This document shows positions 25,646 through 37,120 of a DNA stretch of 64,000 nucleotides, piece by piece. Made by a program: the position numbers and the translations under genes. Location of the stretch: assembly GCA_964036665.1 (NCBI GenBank), contig OZ038528.1:8624501-8688500 (forward strand), read 5' to 3'. Each line of letters opens with the position of its first letter. Positions within the stretch are counted from its first letter, which is position 1. The stretch is from Gordius sp. MW1 (Eukaryota > Nematomorpha > Gordioida > Gordea > Gordiidae). Under the pieces are notes generated by a model, which saw nothing but the letters and a program-made list of their open reading frames with translations, was not told the origin of the DNA and searched no databases.

Positions 25646-27712
25646 TAATCGCAACAATAAAACGTTGTCTTTTGTCAAAATGATAGTTCTCGCAGCTTAA
25701 AACCTCTTTTCGGAAGTCAATCGAGGATAATAGGATTCTCAAATTGGCTTACTTTTATATATCTTTTCATGCTCTTTCACATAGAATCGAAAAAAATAAA
25801 TTTATTTACCTCAAAATTTTTCACATATTTTTCTTTGAACCGTTATCATCCGATGAAAGTTGTGGTTTAAAGACGTGGTTTCTATGATCCCAAGTAAAAA
25901 TTTATCAGAATCTGAAAATTATTACTTTGAAATCATGATCGCATAGAGCCATTTTCAAAAATTAAGCATCACGTTGCGATACAACAAACTAATGGCAACA
26001 ATAAAACGTTGTCTTTTGTAAAAATGATAGTTCTCGCAGCTTAAAACCTCTTTTCGAAAGTCAATCGAGGATAATAGGATTCTCAAATTGGCTTACTTTT
26101 ATATATTTTTTCATGCTCTTTCACATAGAATTGAAAAAAATAAATATTTTTACCTCAAAATTTTCACATATTTTTCTTTCAACCGTATGCATCCGATGAA
26201 TGTTGTCGTTTTCAGACGTGGTTTCGATGATAAAAAGTAAAAATTTATCAGAATCAGAAAACTATTACTTTGTAATCATGATCGCATAGTGCATTTTTGA
26301 AAAATTAAGCACTCACGTTAAGATACAACAAACTAATCGCATCAATAAAACGTTGTCTTTTGTCAAAATGATAGTTCTCGCAACTTAAAACCTCTTTTCG
26401 GAAGTCAATCGAGGATAATAGGATTCTCAAATTTGCTTACTTTTATATATTTTTTCATGCTCTTTCACATAGAATCAAAAAAAAATAAATATTTTTACCT
26501 CAAAATTTTTCACATATTTTTCTTTGAACCGTTATAATCCGATGAAAGTTGTGGTTTTAAGACGTGGTTTCCACGATCCCAAGTAAAAATTTATCAGAAT
26601 CTGAAAATTATTACTTTGAAATCATGATCGCATAGAGCCATTTTTAAAAATTAAGCATCACGTTGCGATACAAAAAACTAATGGCAACAATAAAACGTTG
26701 TCTTTTGTCAAAATGATAGTTCTCGCAGCTTAAAACCTCTTTTCGAAAGTCAATCGAGGATAATAGGATTCTCAAATTGGCTTACTTTTATATATTTTTT
26801 CATGCTCTTTCACATAGAATTGAAAAAAATAAATATTTTTACCTCAAAATTTTCACATATTTTTCTTTCAACCGTATGCATCCGATGAAAGTTGTCGTTT
26901 TCAGACGTGGTTTCGATGATAAAAAGTAAAAATTTATCAGAATCAGAAAACTATTACTTTGAAATCATGATCGCATAGTGCATTTTTGAAAAATTAAGCA
27001 CTCACGTTAAGATACAACAAACTAATCGCATCAATAAAACGTTGTCTTTTGTCAAAATGATAGTTCTCGCAACTTAAAACCTCTTTTCGGAAGTCAATCG
27101 AGGATAATAGGATTCTCAAATTGGCTTACTTTTATATATTTTTTCATGCTCTTTCACATAGAATCAAAAAAAAATAAATATTTTTACCTCAAAATTTTTC
27201 ACATATTTTTCTTTGAACCGTTATAATCCGATGAAAGTTGTGGTTTTAAGACGTGGTTTCCACGATCCTAAGTAAAAATTTATCAGAATCTGAAAACTAT
27301 TACTTTGAAATCATGATCGCATAGAGCCATTTTCCAAAATTAAGCATCACGTTGCGATACAACAAACTAATCGCAAAGAGAAAACGTTGTCTTTTGTCAA
27401 AATGAGTAGTTCTGGCAGCTTAAAACCTCTTTTCGGAGGTCAATCGAGGATAATAGGATTCTCAAATTGGCTTACTTTTATATATTTTTTCATGCTCTTT
27501 CACATAGAATGGAAAAAATAGATATTTTTACCTCAAAATTTTTCACATATTTTTCTTTCAACCGTATGCATCCGATGAATGTTGTCGTTTTCAGACGTGG
27601 TTTCCATGATCCCAAGTAAAAATTTATCAGAATCTGAAAACTATTACTTTGAAATCATGATCGCATAGAGCCATTTTCAAAAATTAAGCACTTACGTTGC
27701 GATACAACAAAC
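25646..27712. repeat. 6-monomer tandem duplication within copy 1, first unit (2067 bp)
   Basis: 'atatatcttttcatg' and 'aaataaatttatttacc' near 25757 and 25797 recur 2067 bp later. 'tcgcaaagag' at 27371 recurs at 29438. Only one such unit exists in segmental copy 2 (40961), so this duplication is private to copy 1, or one unit was lost from copy 2. The edges are approximate. Confidence 0.8.
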
Positions 27713-29779
27713 TAATCGCAACAATAAAACGTTGTCTTTTGTCAAAATGATAGTTCTCGCAGCTTAAAACCTCTTTTCGGAAGTCAATCGAGGATAATAG
27801 GATTCTCAAATTGGCTTACTTTTATATATCTTTTCATGCTCTTTCACATAGAATCGAAAAAAATAAATTTATTTACCTCAAAATTTTTCACATATTTTTC
27901 TTTGAACCGTTATCATCCGATGAAAGTTGTGGTTTAAAGACGTGGTTTCTATGATCCCAAGTAAAAATTTATCAGAATCTGAAAATTATTACTTTGAAAT
28001 CATGATCGCATAGAGCCATTTTCAAAAATTAAGCATCACGTTGCGATACAACAAACTAATGGCAACAATAAAACGTTGTCTTTTGTAAAAATGATAGTTC
28101 TCGCAGCTTAAAACCTCTTTTCGAAAGTCAATCGAGGATAATAGGATTCTCAAATTGGCTTACTTTTATATATTTTTTCATGCTCTTTCACATAGAATTG
28201 AAAAAAATAAATATTTTTACCTCAAAATTTTCACATATTTTTCTTTCAACCGTATGCATCCGATGAATGTTGTCGTTTTCAGACGTGGTTTCGATGATAA
28301 AAAGTAAAAATTTATCAGAATCAGAAAACTATTACTTTGTAATCATGATCGCATAGTGCATTTTTGAAAAATTAAGCACTCACGTTAAGATACAACAAAC
28401 TAATCGCATCAATAAAACGTTGTCTTTTGTCAAAATGATAGTTCTCGCAACTTAAAACCTCTTTTCGGAAGTCAATCGAGGATAATAGGATTCTCAAATT
28501 TGCTTACTTTTATATATTTTTTCATGCTCTTTCACATAGAATCAAAAAAAAATAAATATTTTTACCTCAAAATTTTTCACATATTTTTCTTTGAACCGTT
28601 ATAATCCGATGAAAGTTGTGGTTTTAAGACGTGGTTTCCACGATCCCAAGTAAAAATTTATCAGAATCTGAAAATTATTACTTTGAAATCATGATCGCAT
28701 AGAGCCATTTTTAAAAATTAAGCATCACGTTGCGATACAAAAAACTAATGGCAACAATAAAACGTTGTCTTTTGTCAAAATGATAGTTCTCGCAGCTTAA
28801 AACCTCTTTTCGAAAGTCAATCGAGGATAATAGGATTCTCAAATTGGCTTACTTTTATATATTTTTTCATGCTCTTTCACATAGAATTGAAAAAAATAAA
28901 TATTTTTACCTCAAAATTTTCACATATTTTTCTTTCAACCGTATGCATCCGATGAAAGTTGTCGTTTTCAGACGTGGTTTCGATGATAAAAAGTAAAAAT
29001 TTATCAGAATCAGAAAACTATTACTTTGAAATCATGATCGCATAGTGCATTTTTGAAAAATTAAGCACTCACGTTAAGATACAACAAACTAATCGCATCA
29101 ATAAAACGTTGTCTTTTGTCAAAATGATAGTTCTCGCAACTTAAAACCTCTTTTCGGAAGTCAATCGAGGATAATAGGATTCTCAAATTGGCTTACTTTT
29201 ATATATTTTTTCATGCTCTTTCACATAGAATCAAAAAAAAATAAATATTTTTACCTCAAAATTTTTCACATATTTTTCTTTGAACCGTTATAATCCGATG
29301 AAAGTTGTGGTTTTAAGACGTGGTTTCCACGATCCTAAGTAAAAATTTATCAGAATCTGAAAACTATTACTTTGAAATCATGATCGCATAGAGCCATTTT
29401 CCAAAATTAAGCATCACGTTGCGATACAACAAACTAATCGCAAAGAGAAAACGTTGTCTTTTGTCAAAATGAGTAGTTCTGGCAGCTTAAAACCTCTTTT
29501 CGGAGGTCAATCGAGGATAATAGGATTCTCAAATTGGCTTACTTTTATATATTTTTTCATGCTCTTTCACATAGAATGGAAAAAATAGATATTTTTACCT
29601 CAAAATTTTTCACATATTTTTCTTTCAACCGTATGCATCCGATGAATGTTGTCGTTTTCAGACGTGGTTTCCATGATCCCAAGTAAAAATTTATCAGAAT
29701 CTGAAAACTATTACTTTGAAATCATGATCGCATAGAGCCATTTTCAAAAATTAAGCACTTACGTTGCGATACAACAAAC
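27713..29779. repeat. 6-monomer tandem duplication within copy 1, second unit
   Basis: This is the partner of 25646-27712. It shares even rare changes such as 'aaaatgagtagttctgg' (27401 and 29468) and 'tttcggaggtcaatc'. Confidence 0.8.
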
Positions 29780-30518
29780 TAATCGCAACAATAAAACGTT
29801 GTCTTTTGTCAAAATGATAGTTCTCGCAGCTTAAAACCTCTTTTCGGAAGTCAATCGAGGATAATAGGATTCTCCAATTGGCTTACTTTTATATATTTTT
29901 TCATGCTCTTTCACATAGAATCGAAAAAAATAAATATTTTTACCTCAAAATCTTTCACATATTTTTCTTTGAACCGTTTATCATCCGATAAAAGTTGTGG
30001 TTTTAAGACGTGGTCTCTATGATCCCAAGTAAAAATTTATCAGAATCTGTAAACTATTACTTTGAAATCATGATCGCATAGAGCCATTTTCAAAAATTAA
30101 GCATCACGTTGCGATACAACAAACTAATCGCAACAATAAAACATTGTCTTTTGTCAAAATGATAGTTCTCGCAGCTTAAAACCTCTTTTCGAAAGTCAAT
30201 CGAGGATAATATGATTCTCAAATTGGCTTACTTTTATATGTTTTTTCATGCTCTTTCACAAAGAATTGAAAAAAATAAATATTTTTACCTCAAAATTTTT
30301 CACATATTTTTCTTTGAACCGTTATCATCCGATGAAAGTTGTGGTTTTAAGACGTGGTTTCTATGATACCAAGTAAAAATTTATCAGAATCTGTAAACTA
30401 TTACTTTGAAATCATGATCGCATAGAGCCATTTTCAAAAATTAAGAATCACGTTGCGATACAACAAACTAATCGCAACAATAAAACATTGGCTTTTGTCA
30501 AAATGATAGTTCTCGCAG

Positions 30519-30526
30519 CTTAAAAC
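30519..30526. repeat. target-site duplication, left
   Basis: CTTAAAAC directly precedes the element and is identical to the right copy at 31706-31713. Eight bp is the hAT-characteristic length. Confidence 0.95.
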
Positions 30527-30538
30527 CAGAGCTGTTAA
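30527..30538 (+). repeat. hAT terminal inverted repeat, left
   Basis: CAGAGCTGTTAA matches the reverse complement of 31694-31705 at all 12 positions. The CAG start is typical of hAT ends. Confidence 0.95.
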
Positions 30539-30692
30539 GGAGCGCGCACAGAAGTGCTCGCACCAGGTGCGCGCACCGGTTTTGCGGTGCGACGTGCTGG
30601 TGCGCGCACTTTTTTAAAACCAAGAGCGAGTGCGGGTGCGCGCACCTTATTCACTCGGTGCGCGTGCGAAATTGCGCTCCTATTTTGCGCAC
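30539..30692. promoter_or_regulatory. left subterminal GC-rich palindrome cluster
   Basis: This is a GC-rich block inside a very AT-rich window. The palindrome GGTGCGCGCACC is exact at 30566-30577 and 30635-30646, and GGTGCGCGCACT lies at 30599-30610. Further GTGCG/CGCAC half-motifs run to about 30692. Short subterminal repeats in hAT elements are known transposase-binding sites, so this is the likely role by analogy. The element's promoter may also lie here, but none is identifiable. Confidence 0.65.
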
Positions 30693-31277
30693 ATTATGAA
30701 TTTTACAATTAATATATTTGACATTATCTTATATATCGCGCATAGCATATCTTACAAATTAACATTGTAGTGAAACAACATCAAAGATACATTTATGTTC
30801 CTGGTGGAGGAGATAACAAGGCGGGAAATTTAATTAACATCGATAGACAATATAATTAATTAATATATCCGCCATATTTTATATTATTCGCTTATTTCCT
30901 TTATCAGTTATTGCTTAAAACGTTTTGGTGTATAATAATTAATATTGCAATAGAGGTTGAAGTATAATTAGAATAACAAAAACAGACAGGTAATCAGGAT
31001 AAATAATTAACAATATTGTAATATTTCTATTCAGTGTTTTTTGGAAAACTTTTACCCGCCGTTACTATCTTGATATTTCATTTCCAACACTTTTAAACTT
31101 CTCATCGCTATCATAAGTTTAATCACATAATAATTTTGTTATAAAAAATATTTTTAAATATTAATTTCTATGGTTGCTCTTTCATGCTAAAATACTTTGC
31201 TATTTATAATTGAATTGTACATCAAATATTATAAATAAATTATTATAATTTGTCTTGTTACTAAGCATATTTTCTAA
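30693..31277. other. hAT interior, AT-rich, no recognisable coding
   Basis: About 585 bp of AT-rich non-satellite sequence lies between the left subterminal block and the transposase remnant. Stops are frequent on the plus strand and I recognise no BED zinc finger, DDE catalytic segment or other hAT domain. It may be 5' untranslated or intron sequence left after internal deletion, or unrelated filler. Confidence 0.6.
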
Positions 31278-31451
31278 ACAATTTTCTTCGTTAAAAAATT
31301 AATAAGATATAACACTTCGATTCCTTCGAGTGCCCCCGTGGAACGCCTCTTCAGCAAAGCTAAGGCGATTTTAAGCGACAGAAGGGGTAGCCTGACAGAT
31401 AGTCACCTCGAAATGCTTTTAATGATGAATGTCAATAAAATGCTATTTTAA
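31278..31451 (+). pseudogene. hAT transposase C-terminal remnant
   Basis: The frame is open from just after a TAA at 31275-31277 to a TAA stop ending at 31451. The last 43 codons, from about 31320, read IPSSAPVERLFSKAKAIL, then a DRRGSL segment, then a leucine/methionine-rich helix ending in NVNK-MLF. This is the hAT C-terminal dimerisation region, whose hallmark is a 'SAPxERxFSxA' motif followed by RR and a Leu-rich segment. The upstream 14 codons do not look like transposase. Homology therefore starts abruptly near 31317-31320, at an internal deletion junction or a former splice acceptor. The nuclease domain with its catalytic acidic residues and the BED zinc finger are absent, so no active enzyme can be made. 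The remnant has no frameshift, which suggests a fairly young deletion derivative. Confidence 0.9.
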
Positions 31452-31488
31452 TTGTTTTTTCTGTATCTTTATTATTTTTATAATTATA

Positions 31489-31494
31489 AATAAA
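31489..31494 (+). terminator. candidate polyadenylation signal of the hAT gene
   Basis: AATAAA lies 38 bp after the transposase stop, with another at 31502-31507. The position suits a eukaryotic 3' end. In AT-rich DNA this hexamer is frequent by chance, so support is modest. Confidence 0.4.
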
Positions 31495-31566
31495 TCGGCA
31501 TAATAAAAGTTTTTAATTGAACATTGTAATATATTTAGAATTTAGATAGAGTGTAAAAAATTATGG

Positions 31567-31692
31567 GTGGTGCGCGCACCGGGTTTACGGTGCGAGTGCG
31601 CGCACCACTGTTAAAATTGGTGCGGGTGCGAGTGCGCGCACCGAATTTTCTCAAAGTGCGGGTGCGAGTGCCGCACCGGTTTTTTAGGTGCG
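31567..31692. promoter_or_regulatory. right subterminal GC-rich palindrome cluster
   Basis: This block mirrors the left. GGTGCGCGCACC lies at 31569-31580 and AGTGCGCGCACC at 31595-31606 and 31631-31642, with more GTGCGGGTGCG-type half-motifs up to the terminal repeat. Its presence at both ends supports a role in transposase binding. Confidence 0.65.
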
Positions 31693-31693
31693 A

Positions 31694-31705
31694 TTAACAG
31701 CTCTG
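31694..31705 (-). repeat. hAT terminal inverted repeat, right
   Basis: TTAACAGCTCTG is the perfect inverted partner of the left end. Immediately inside, the two ends differ (left 'ggagcg', right 'aggtgcga'). Confidence 0.95.
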
Positions 31706-31713
31706 CTTAAAAC
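31706..31713. repeat. target-site duplication, right
   Basis: CTTAAAAC follows the element. Removing one copy plus the element restores the normal satellite reading 'gcagcttaaaacctc'. Confidence 0.95.
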
Positions 31714-34700
31714 CTCTTTTCGGAAGTCAATCGAGGATAATAGGATTCTCAAATTGGCTTACTTTTATATATTTTTTATGCTCTTTCACATAGAATGGAA
31801 AAAAATAAATATTTTTACCTCAAAATTTTTCACATATTTTTCTTTGAACCGTTATCATCCGATGAAAGTTGTGGTTTTAAGACGTGGTTTCTATGATCCC
31901 AAGTAAAAATTTATCAGAATCTGTAAACTATTACTTTGAAATCATGATCGCATAGAGCCATTTTCAAAAATTAAGAATCACGTTGCGATACAACAAACTA
32001 ATCGCAACAATAAAACATTGTCTTTTGTCAAAATGATAGTTCTCGCAGCTTAAAACCTCTTTTCGGAAGTCAATCGAGGATAATAGGATTCTCAAATTGG
32101 CTTACTTTTATATATTTTTTCATGCTCTTTCACATATAATCAAAAAAAATAAATATTTTTACCTCAAAATTTTTCACATATTTTTCTTTGAACCGTTATC
32201 ATCCGATGAATGTTGTGGTTTTAAGACGTGGTTTCCACGATCTCAAATAAAAATTTATCAGAATCTGAAAACTATTACTTTGAAATCATAATCGCATAGA
32301 GCCATTTTCAAAAATTAAGCATCACGTTGCGATACAACAAACATATCGGGACAAGAAAACGTTGTCTTTTGTCAAAATGAATAGTTCTGGCAGCTTAAAA
32401 CCTCTTTTCGGAAGTAAATCGAGGATAATACGATTCTCAAATTGGCTTACTTTTATATATTTTTTTATGCTCTTTCACAAAGAAATGAAAAAAATAAATA
32501 TTTTTACCTCAAAATTTTTCACATTTTTTTCTTTGAACCGTATTCATCCGATGAAAGTTGTGGTTTTAAGACGTGGTTTCTATGATCCCAAGTAAAAATT
32601 TATCAGAATCTGTAAACTATTACTTTGATATCATGATCGCATAGAGCCATTTTTAAAAATTAAGCATCACGTTGCGATACAACAAACTAATCGCAACAAT
32701 AAAACGTTGCCTTTTGTCAAAATGAATAGATTTGGCAGCTTAAAACCTCTTTTCGGAAGTCAATCGAGGATAATAGGATTCTCAAATTGGCTTACTTTTA
32801 TATATTTTTTCATGCTCTTTCACATAGAATCGAAAAAAATAAATATTTTACCACAAAATTTTTCACATATTTTTCTTTCAACCGTATGCATCCGATGAAA
32901 GTTATCATTTTCAGACTTGGTTTCTATGATCCCAAGTAAAAATTTATCAGAATCTGAAAACTATTACTTTGAAATCATGATCGCATAGAGCCATTTTCAA
33001 AAATTAAGCACTCACGTTGCGATACAACAAACTAATGGCAACAATAAAACGTTGTCTTTTGTCAAAATGATAGTTCTCGCAGCTTAAAACCTCTTTTCGA
33101 AAGTCAATCGAGGATAATAGGATTCTCAAAGGCTTACTTTTATATATTTTTTCATGCTCTTTCACATAGAATGGAAAAAAATAAATATTTTTACCTCAAA
33201 ATTTTTCACATATTTTTCTTTCAACCGTATGCATCCGATGAAAGTTGTCGTTTTCAGACGTGGTTTCCATGATCCCAAGTAAAAATTTATCAGAATCTGT
33301 AAACTATCACTTTGATATCATGATCGCATAGAGCCATTTTCAAAAATTAAGCATCACGTTGCGATACAACAAACTAATTGCAACAATAAAACGTTGCCTT
33401 TTGTCAAAATGAATAGTTCTGACAGCTTAAAACCTCTTTTCGGAAGTCAATCGAGGATAATAGGATTCTCAAATTGGCTTACTTTTATATATTTTTTCAT
33501 GCTCTTTCACATAGAATGGAAAAAAATAAATATTTTTACCTCAAAATTTTTCACATATTTTTCTTTCAACCGTATGCATCCGATGAAAGTTGTCGTTTTC
33601 AGACGTGGTTTCCATGATCCCAAGTAAAAATTTATCAGAATCTGAAAACTATTACTTTAAAATCATGATCGCATAGAGCCATTTTCAAAAATTAAGCACT
33701 TACGTTGCGATACAACAAACTAATCGCAACAATAAAACGTTGTCTTTTGTCAAAATGATAGTTCTCGCAGCTTAAAACCTCTTTTCGGAAGTCAATCGAG
33801 GATAATAGGATTCTCAAATTGACTTACTTTTATATATTTTTTCATGCTCTTTCACATAGAATCGAAAAAAATAAATATTTTTACCTCAAAATTTTTCACA
33901 TATTTTTCTTTGAACCGTTATCATCCGATGAAAGTTGTGTTTTAAGAGGTGGTTTCTATGATCCCAAGTAAAAATTTATCAGAATCTGTAAACTATTACT
34001 TTGAAATCATGATCGCATAGAGCCATTTTCAAAAATTAAGCATCACGTTGCGATACAACAAACTAATCGCAACAATAAAACATTGTCTTTTGTCAAAATG
34101 ATAGTTCTCGCAGCTTAAAACCTCTTTTCGGAAGTAAATCGAGGATAAAAAGATTCTCAAATTGGCTTACTTATATATATTTTTTCATGCTCTTTCACAT
34201 AGAATCGAAAAAAATAATATTTTTACCTCAAAATTTTCACATATTTTTCTTTCAACCGTATGCATCCGATGAAAGTTGTCGTTTTCAGACGTGGTTTCGC
34301 TGATAAAAAGTAAAAATTTATCAGAATCAGAAAATAATTACTTTAAAATCATGATCGCATAATGCATTTTTGAAAATTTAAGCACTCACGTTGCGATACA
34401 ACAACTAATCGCATCAATAAAACGTTGTCTTTTGTCAAAATAATAGTTCTCGCAACTTAAAACCTCTTTTCGGAAGTCAATCGAGGATAATAGGATTCTC
34501 AAAGTGGCTTACTTTTATATATTTTTTCACGCTCTTTCACATAGAATCAAAAAAAATAAATATTTTTACCTCAAAATTTTTCACATATTTTTCTTTGAAC
34601 CGTTATCATCCGATGAATGTTGTGGTTTTAAGACGTGGTTTCCACGATCCCAAGTAAAAATTTATCAGAATCTGAAAACTATTACTTTGAAATCATGATC

Positions 34701-35050
34701 GCATAGAGCTATTTTCAAAAATTAAGCATCACGTTGCGATACAACAAACTAATCGGGACAAGAAAACGTTGTCTTTTGTCAAAATGAATAGTTCTGGCAG
34801 CTTAAAACCTCTTTTCGGAAGTAAATCGAGGATAATAGGATTCTCAAATTGGCTTACTTTTATATATTTTTTTATGCTCTTTCACAAAGAATCGAAAAAA
34901 ATTAATATTTTTACCTCAAAATTTTCCATATATTTTTCTTTCAACCGTATGCATCCGATGAAAGTTGTCGTTTTCAGACGTGGTTTCCATGATAAAAAGT
35001 AAAAATTTATCAGAATCAGAAAACTATTACTTTGAAATCATGATCGCATA

Positions 35051-37120
35051 GTGCATTTTTGAAAAATTAAGCACCCACGTTAAGATACAACAAACTAATC
35101 GCAACAATAAAACGTTGTCTTTTGTCAAAATGATAGTTCTCGCAGCTTAAAACCTCTTTGCGGAAGTCACAAGGATAATAGGATTCTCAAATTGGCTTAC
35201 TTTTATATATTTTTTTACGCTCTTTCACATAGAATCGAAAAAAATGAATATTTTTACCAAAAATTTTTCACATATTTTTTTTTGAACCGTATTCATCCGA
35301 TGAAAGTTGTCGTTTTCAGACATGGTTTCTATGATCCCAAGTAAAAATTTATCAGAATCTAAAAACTATTACCTTGAAATCATCATCGCATAGAGCCATT
35401 TTCAAAAATTAAGCACTCACGTTGCGATACAACAAACTAATCGCAACAATAAGACTTTGTCTTTTGTCAAAATGATAGTTCTCGCAGCTAAAAACCTCTT
35501 TTCGGAAGTAGATCGAGGATAATAGGATTCTCAAATTGGCTTACTTTTATATATTTTTTCATGCTCTTGCACATAGAACGAAAAAAATAAATATTTTTAC
35601 CTCAAAATTTTTCACATATTTTTCTTTCAACCGTATGCATCCGATGAAAGTTGTCGTTTTCAGACGTGGTTTCGATGATAAAAAGTAAAAATTTATCAGA
35701 ATCTAAAAACTATTACTTTGAAATCATGATCGCATAGAGCCATTTTCAAAAATTAAGCACTCACGTTGCGATACAACAAACTAATCGCAACAATAAAACC
35801 TTGTCTTTTGTCAAAATGATAGTTCTCGCAGCTAAAAACCTCTTTTCGAAAGTAAATCGAGGATAATAGGATTCTCAAATTGGCTTACTTTTATATATTT
35901 TTTCATGCTCTTTCACATAGAATCGAAAAAAATAAATATTTTTACCTCAAAATTTTTCACATATTTTTCTTTGAACCGTATTCATCCGATGAAAGTTGTC
36001 GTTTTCAGACGTGGTTTCTATGATCCCAAGTAAAAATTTATCAGAATCTAAAAACTATTACTTTGAAATCATGATCGCATAGAGCCATTTTCAAAAATTA
36101 AGCACTCACGTTGCGATACAACAAACTAATCGCAACAATAAAACCTTGTCTTTTGTCAAAATGATAGATCTGGCAGCTCAAAACCTCTTTTCGGAAGTAA
36201 ATCGAGGATAATAGGATTCTCAAATTGGCTTACTTTTATATATTTTTTCATGCTCTTTCACATAGAATCGAAAAAAATAAATATTTTTACCTTAAAATTT
36301 TTCACATATTTTTCTTTCAACCGTATGCATCCGATGAAAGTTGTCGTTTTCAGACGTGGTTTCGATGATAAAAAGTAAAAATTTATCAGAATCTAAAAAC
36401 TATTACTTTGAAATCATGATCGCATAGAGCCATTTTCAAAAATTAAGCACTCACGTTGCGATACAACAAACTAATCGCAACAATAAAACGTTGTCTTTTG
36501 TCAAAATGATAGTTCTCGTAGCTAAAAACCTCTTTTCGGAAGTAAATCGAGGATAATAGGATTCTCAAATTGGCTTACTTATATATATTTTTTTATGCTC
36601 TTTCACATAGAATCGAAAAAAATAAATATTTTTACCTCAAAATTTTTCACATATTTTTCTTTTAATCGTATGCACCGCACCGATGAAAGTTGTCGTTTTC
36701 AGACGTGGTTTCGATGATAAAAAGTAAAAATTTATCAAAATCTAAAAACTATTACTTTGAAATCATGATCGCATAGAGCCATTTTCAAAAATTAAGCACT
36801 CACGTTGCGATACAACAAACTAATCGCAACAATAAAACCTTGTCTTTTGTCAAAATGATAGTTCTCGCAGCTAAAAACCTCTTTTCGGAAGTCAATCGAG
36901 GATAATAGGATTCTCAAATTGGCTTACTTCTATATATTTTTTGAAGGTCTTTCACATAAAATAACAAAAAAATATTTTTTTTCCAAGAAAAATTTCTAAA
37001 TTTTTTTATTTCAACCGTATTCATCCGATGAAAGTTGTCGTTTTCAGACGTGATTTCCATGGTAAAAAGTAAAAATTTATCAGAATCAGAAAACTATTAC
37101 TTTGAAATCATGATCGCATA
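35051..37120. repeat. 6-monomer tandem duplication within copy 2, first unit
   Basis: 2070 bp are repeated directly. 'cggaagtcacaagg' at 35161 recurs at 37231, and 'tttaatcgtatgcaccgcac' at 36661 recurs at 38731. The unit joins at 'tgatcgcata' and 'gtgcattttt' (37120/37121), where the single copy at 25590 has 'tagcag' instead. Confidence 0.85.
36929..37020. repeat. strongly divergent half-monomer, copy 2
   Basis: This is the same divergent segment as 25409-25500, carried by the segmental duplication at an offset of 11520. Confidence 0.8.

Larger units (their letters stand above)
1..30526. repeat. 345-bp AT-rich satellite array, left arm
   Basis: An uninterrupted head-to-tail array of about 88 monomers. 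The landmark 'agacgtggtt' recurs at 1, 346, 689, 5175, 5520 and 5863, giving a period of 343-345 bp. The whole stretch has no other sequence in it. Each monomer carries the same ordered landmarks: 'gacgtggttt', 'tttatcagaatc', 'atcatgatcgcat', 'gttgcgatacaac', 'aaaatgatagttctcgcag', 'aaacctcttttcgga', 'caaattggcttac', 'catgctctttcac' and 'catccgatgaaag'. Differences between neighbours are mostly single bases. The array is open at base 1, so it extends beyond the window. Short open frames inside monomers are by-products of the repeat and are not called as genes. Array structure is certain; a centromeric or heterochromatic role is inference. Confidence 0.98.
30527..31705 (+). mobile_element. non-autonomous/deleted hAT-superfamily transposon, 1179 bp
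   Basis: This is the only non-satellite DNA in the window. It starts CAGAGCTGTTAA and ends TTAACAGCTCTG, a perfect 12 bp inverted repeat. It is flanked by an identical 8 bp duplication, CTTAAAAC, that fits the hAT target pattern nTnnnnAn. The uninterrupted satellite has one CTTAAAAC at this place. Both subterminal regions are GC- and CpG-rich with repeated GGTGCGCGCACC-like palindromes; the centre is AT-rich. The plus strand keeps the last 43 codons of a hAT transposase, which fixes orientation and superfamily. Full-length hAT elements are commonly 2.5-5 kb, so most of the gene is missing. It could not move itself but might be moved by a related active element elsewhere. The hAT call is secure; the subfamily is not assigned. 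Confidence 0.95.
23365..34887. repeat. large segmental duplication, copy 1 (11.5 kb, with hAT)
   Basis: Sequence from 23365 reappears from 34888 onward. The offsets of shared variants are 11523 at the start, 11520 by 25141 ('tttaatcgtatgcaccgcac' at 25141 and 36661), 13590 by 25515, 11523 again by 29971, and 11713 from 32097 to 34769. The steps are explained by a 2070 bp duplication in copy 2, a 2067 bp duplication in copy 1, the 1187 bp insertion plus target duplication in copy 1, and 1377 bp of extra satellite in copy 2. Without the transposon and its target-site duplication, the unit is 10336 bp, about 30 monomers. Confidence 0.85.

Noticed and set aside
30539-30692. CpG island or gene promoter.
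   Set aside because: The GC-rich DNA is confined to the two transposon ends and is made of repeated palindromes, so subterminal transposon repeats explain it better.
30527-31705. Helitron or retroelement insertion.
   Set aside because: The perfect inverted ends, the 8 bp target duplication and the SAPxERxFS motif identify hAT. There is no poly(A) tail, LTR, or Helitron CTRR end.
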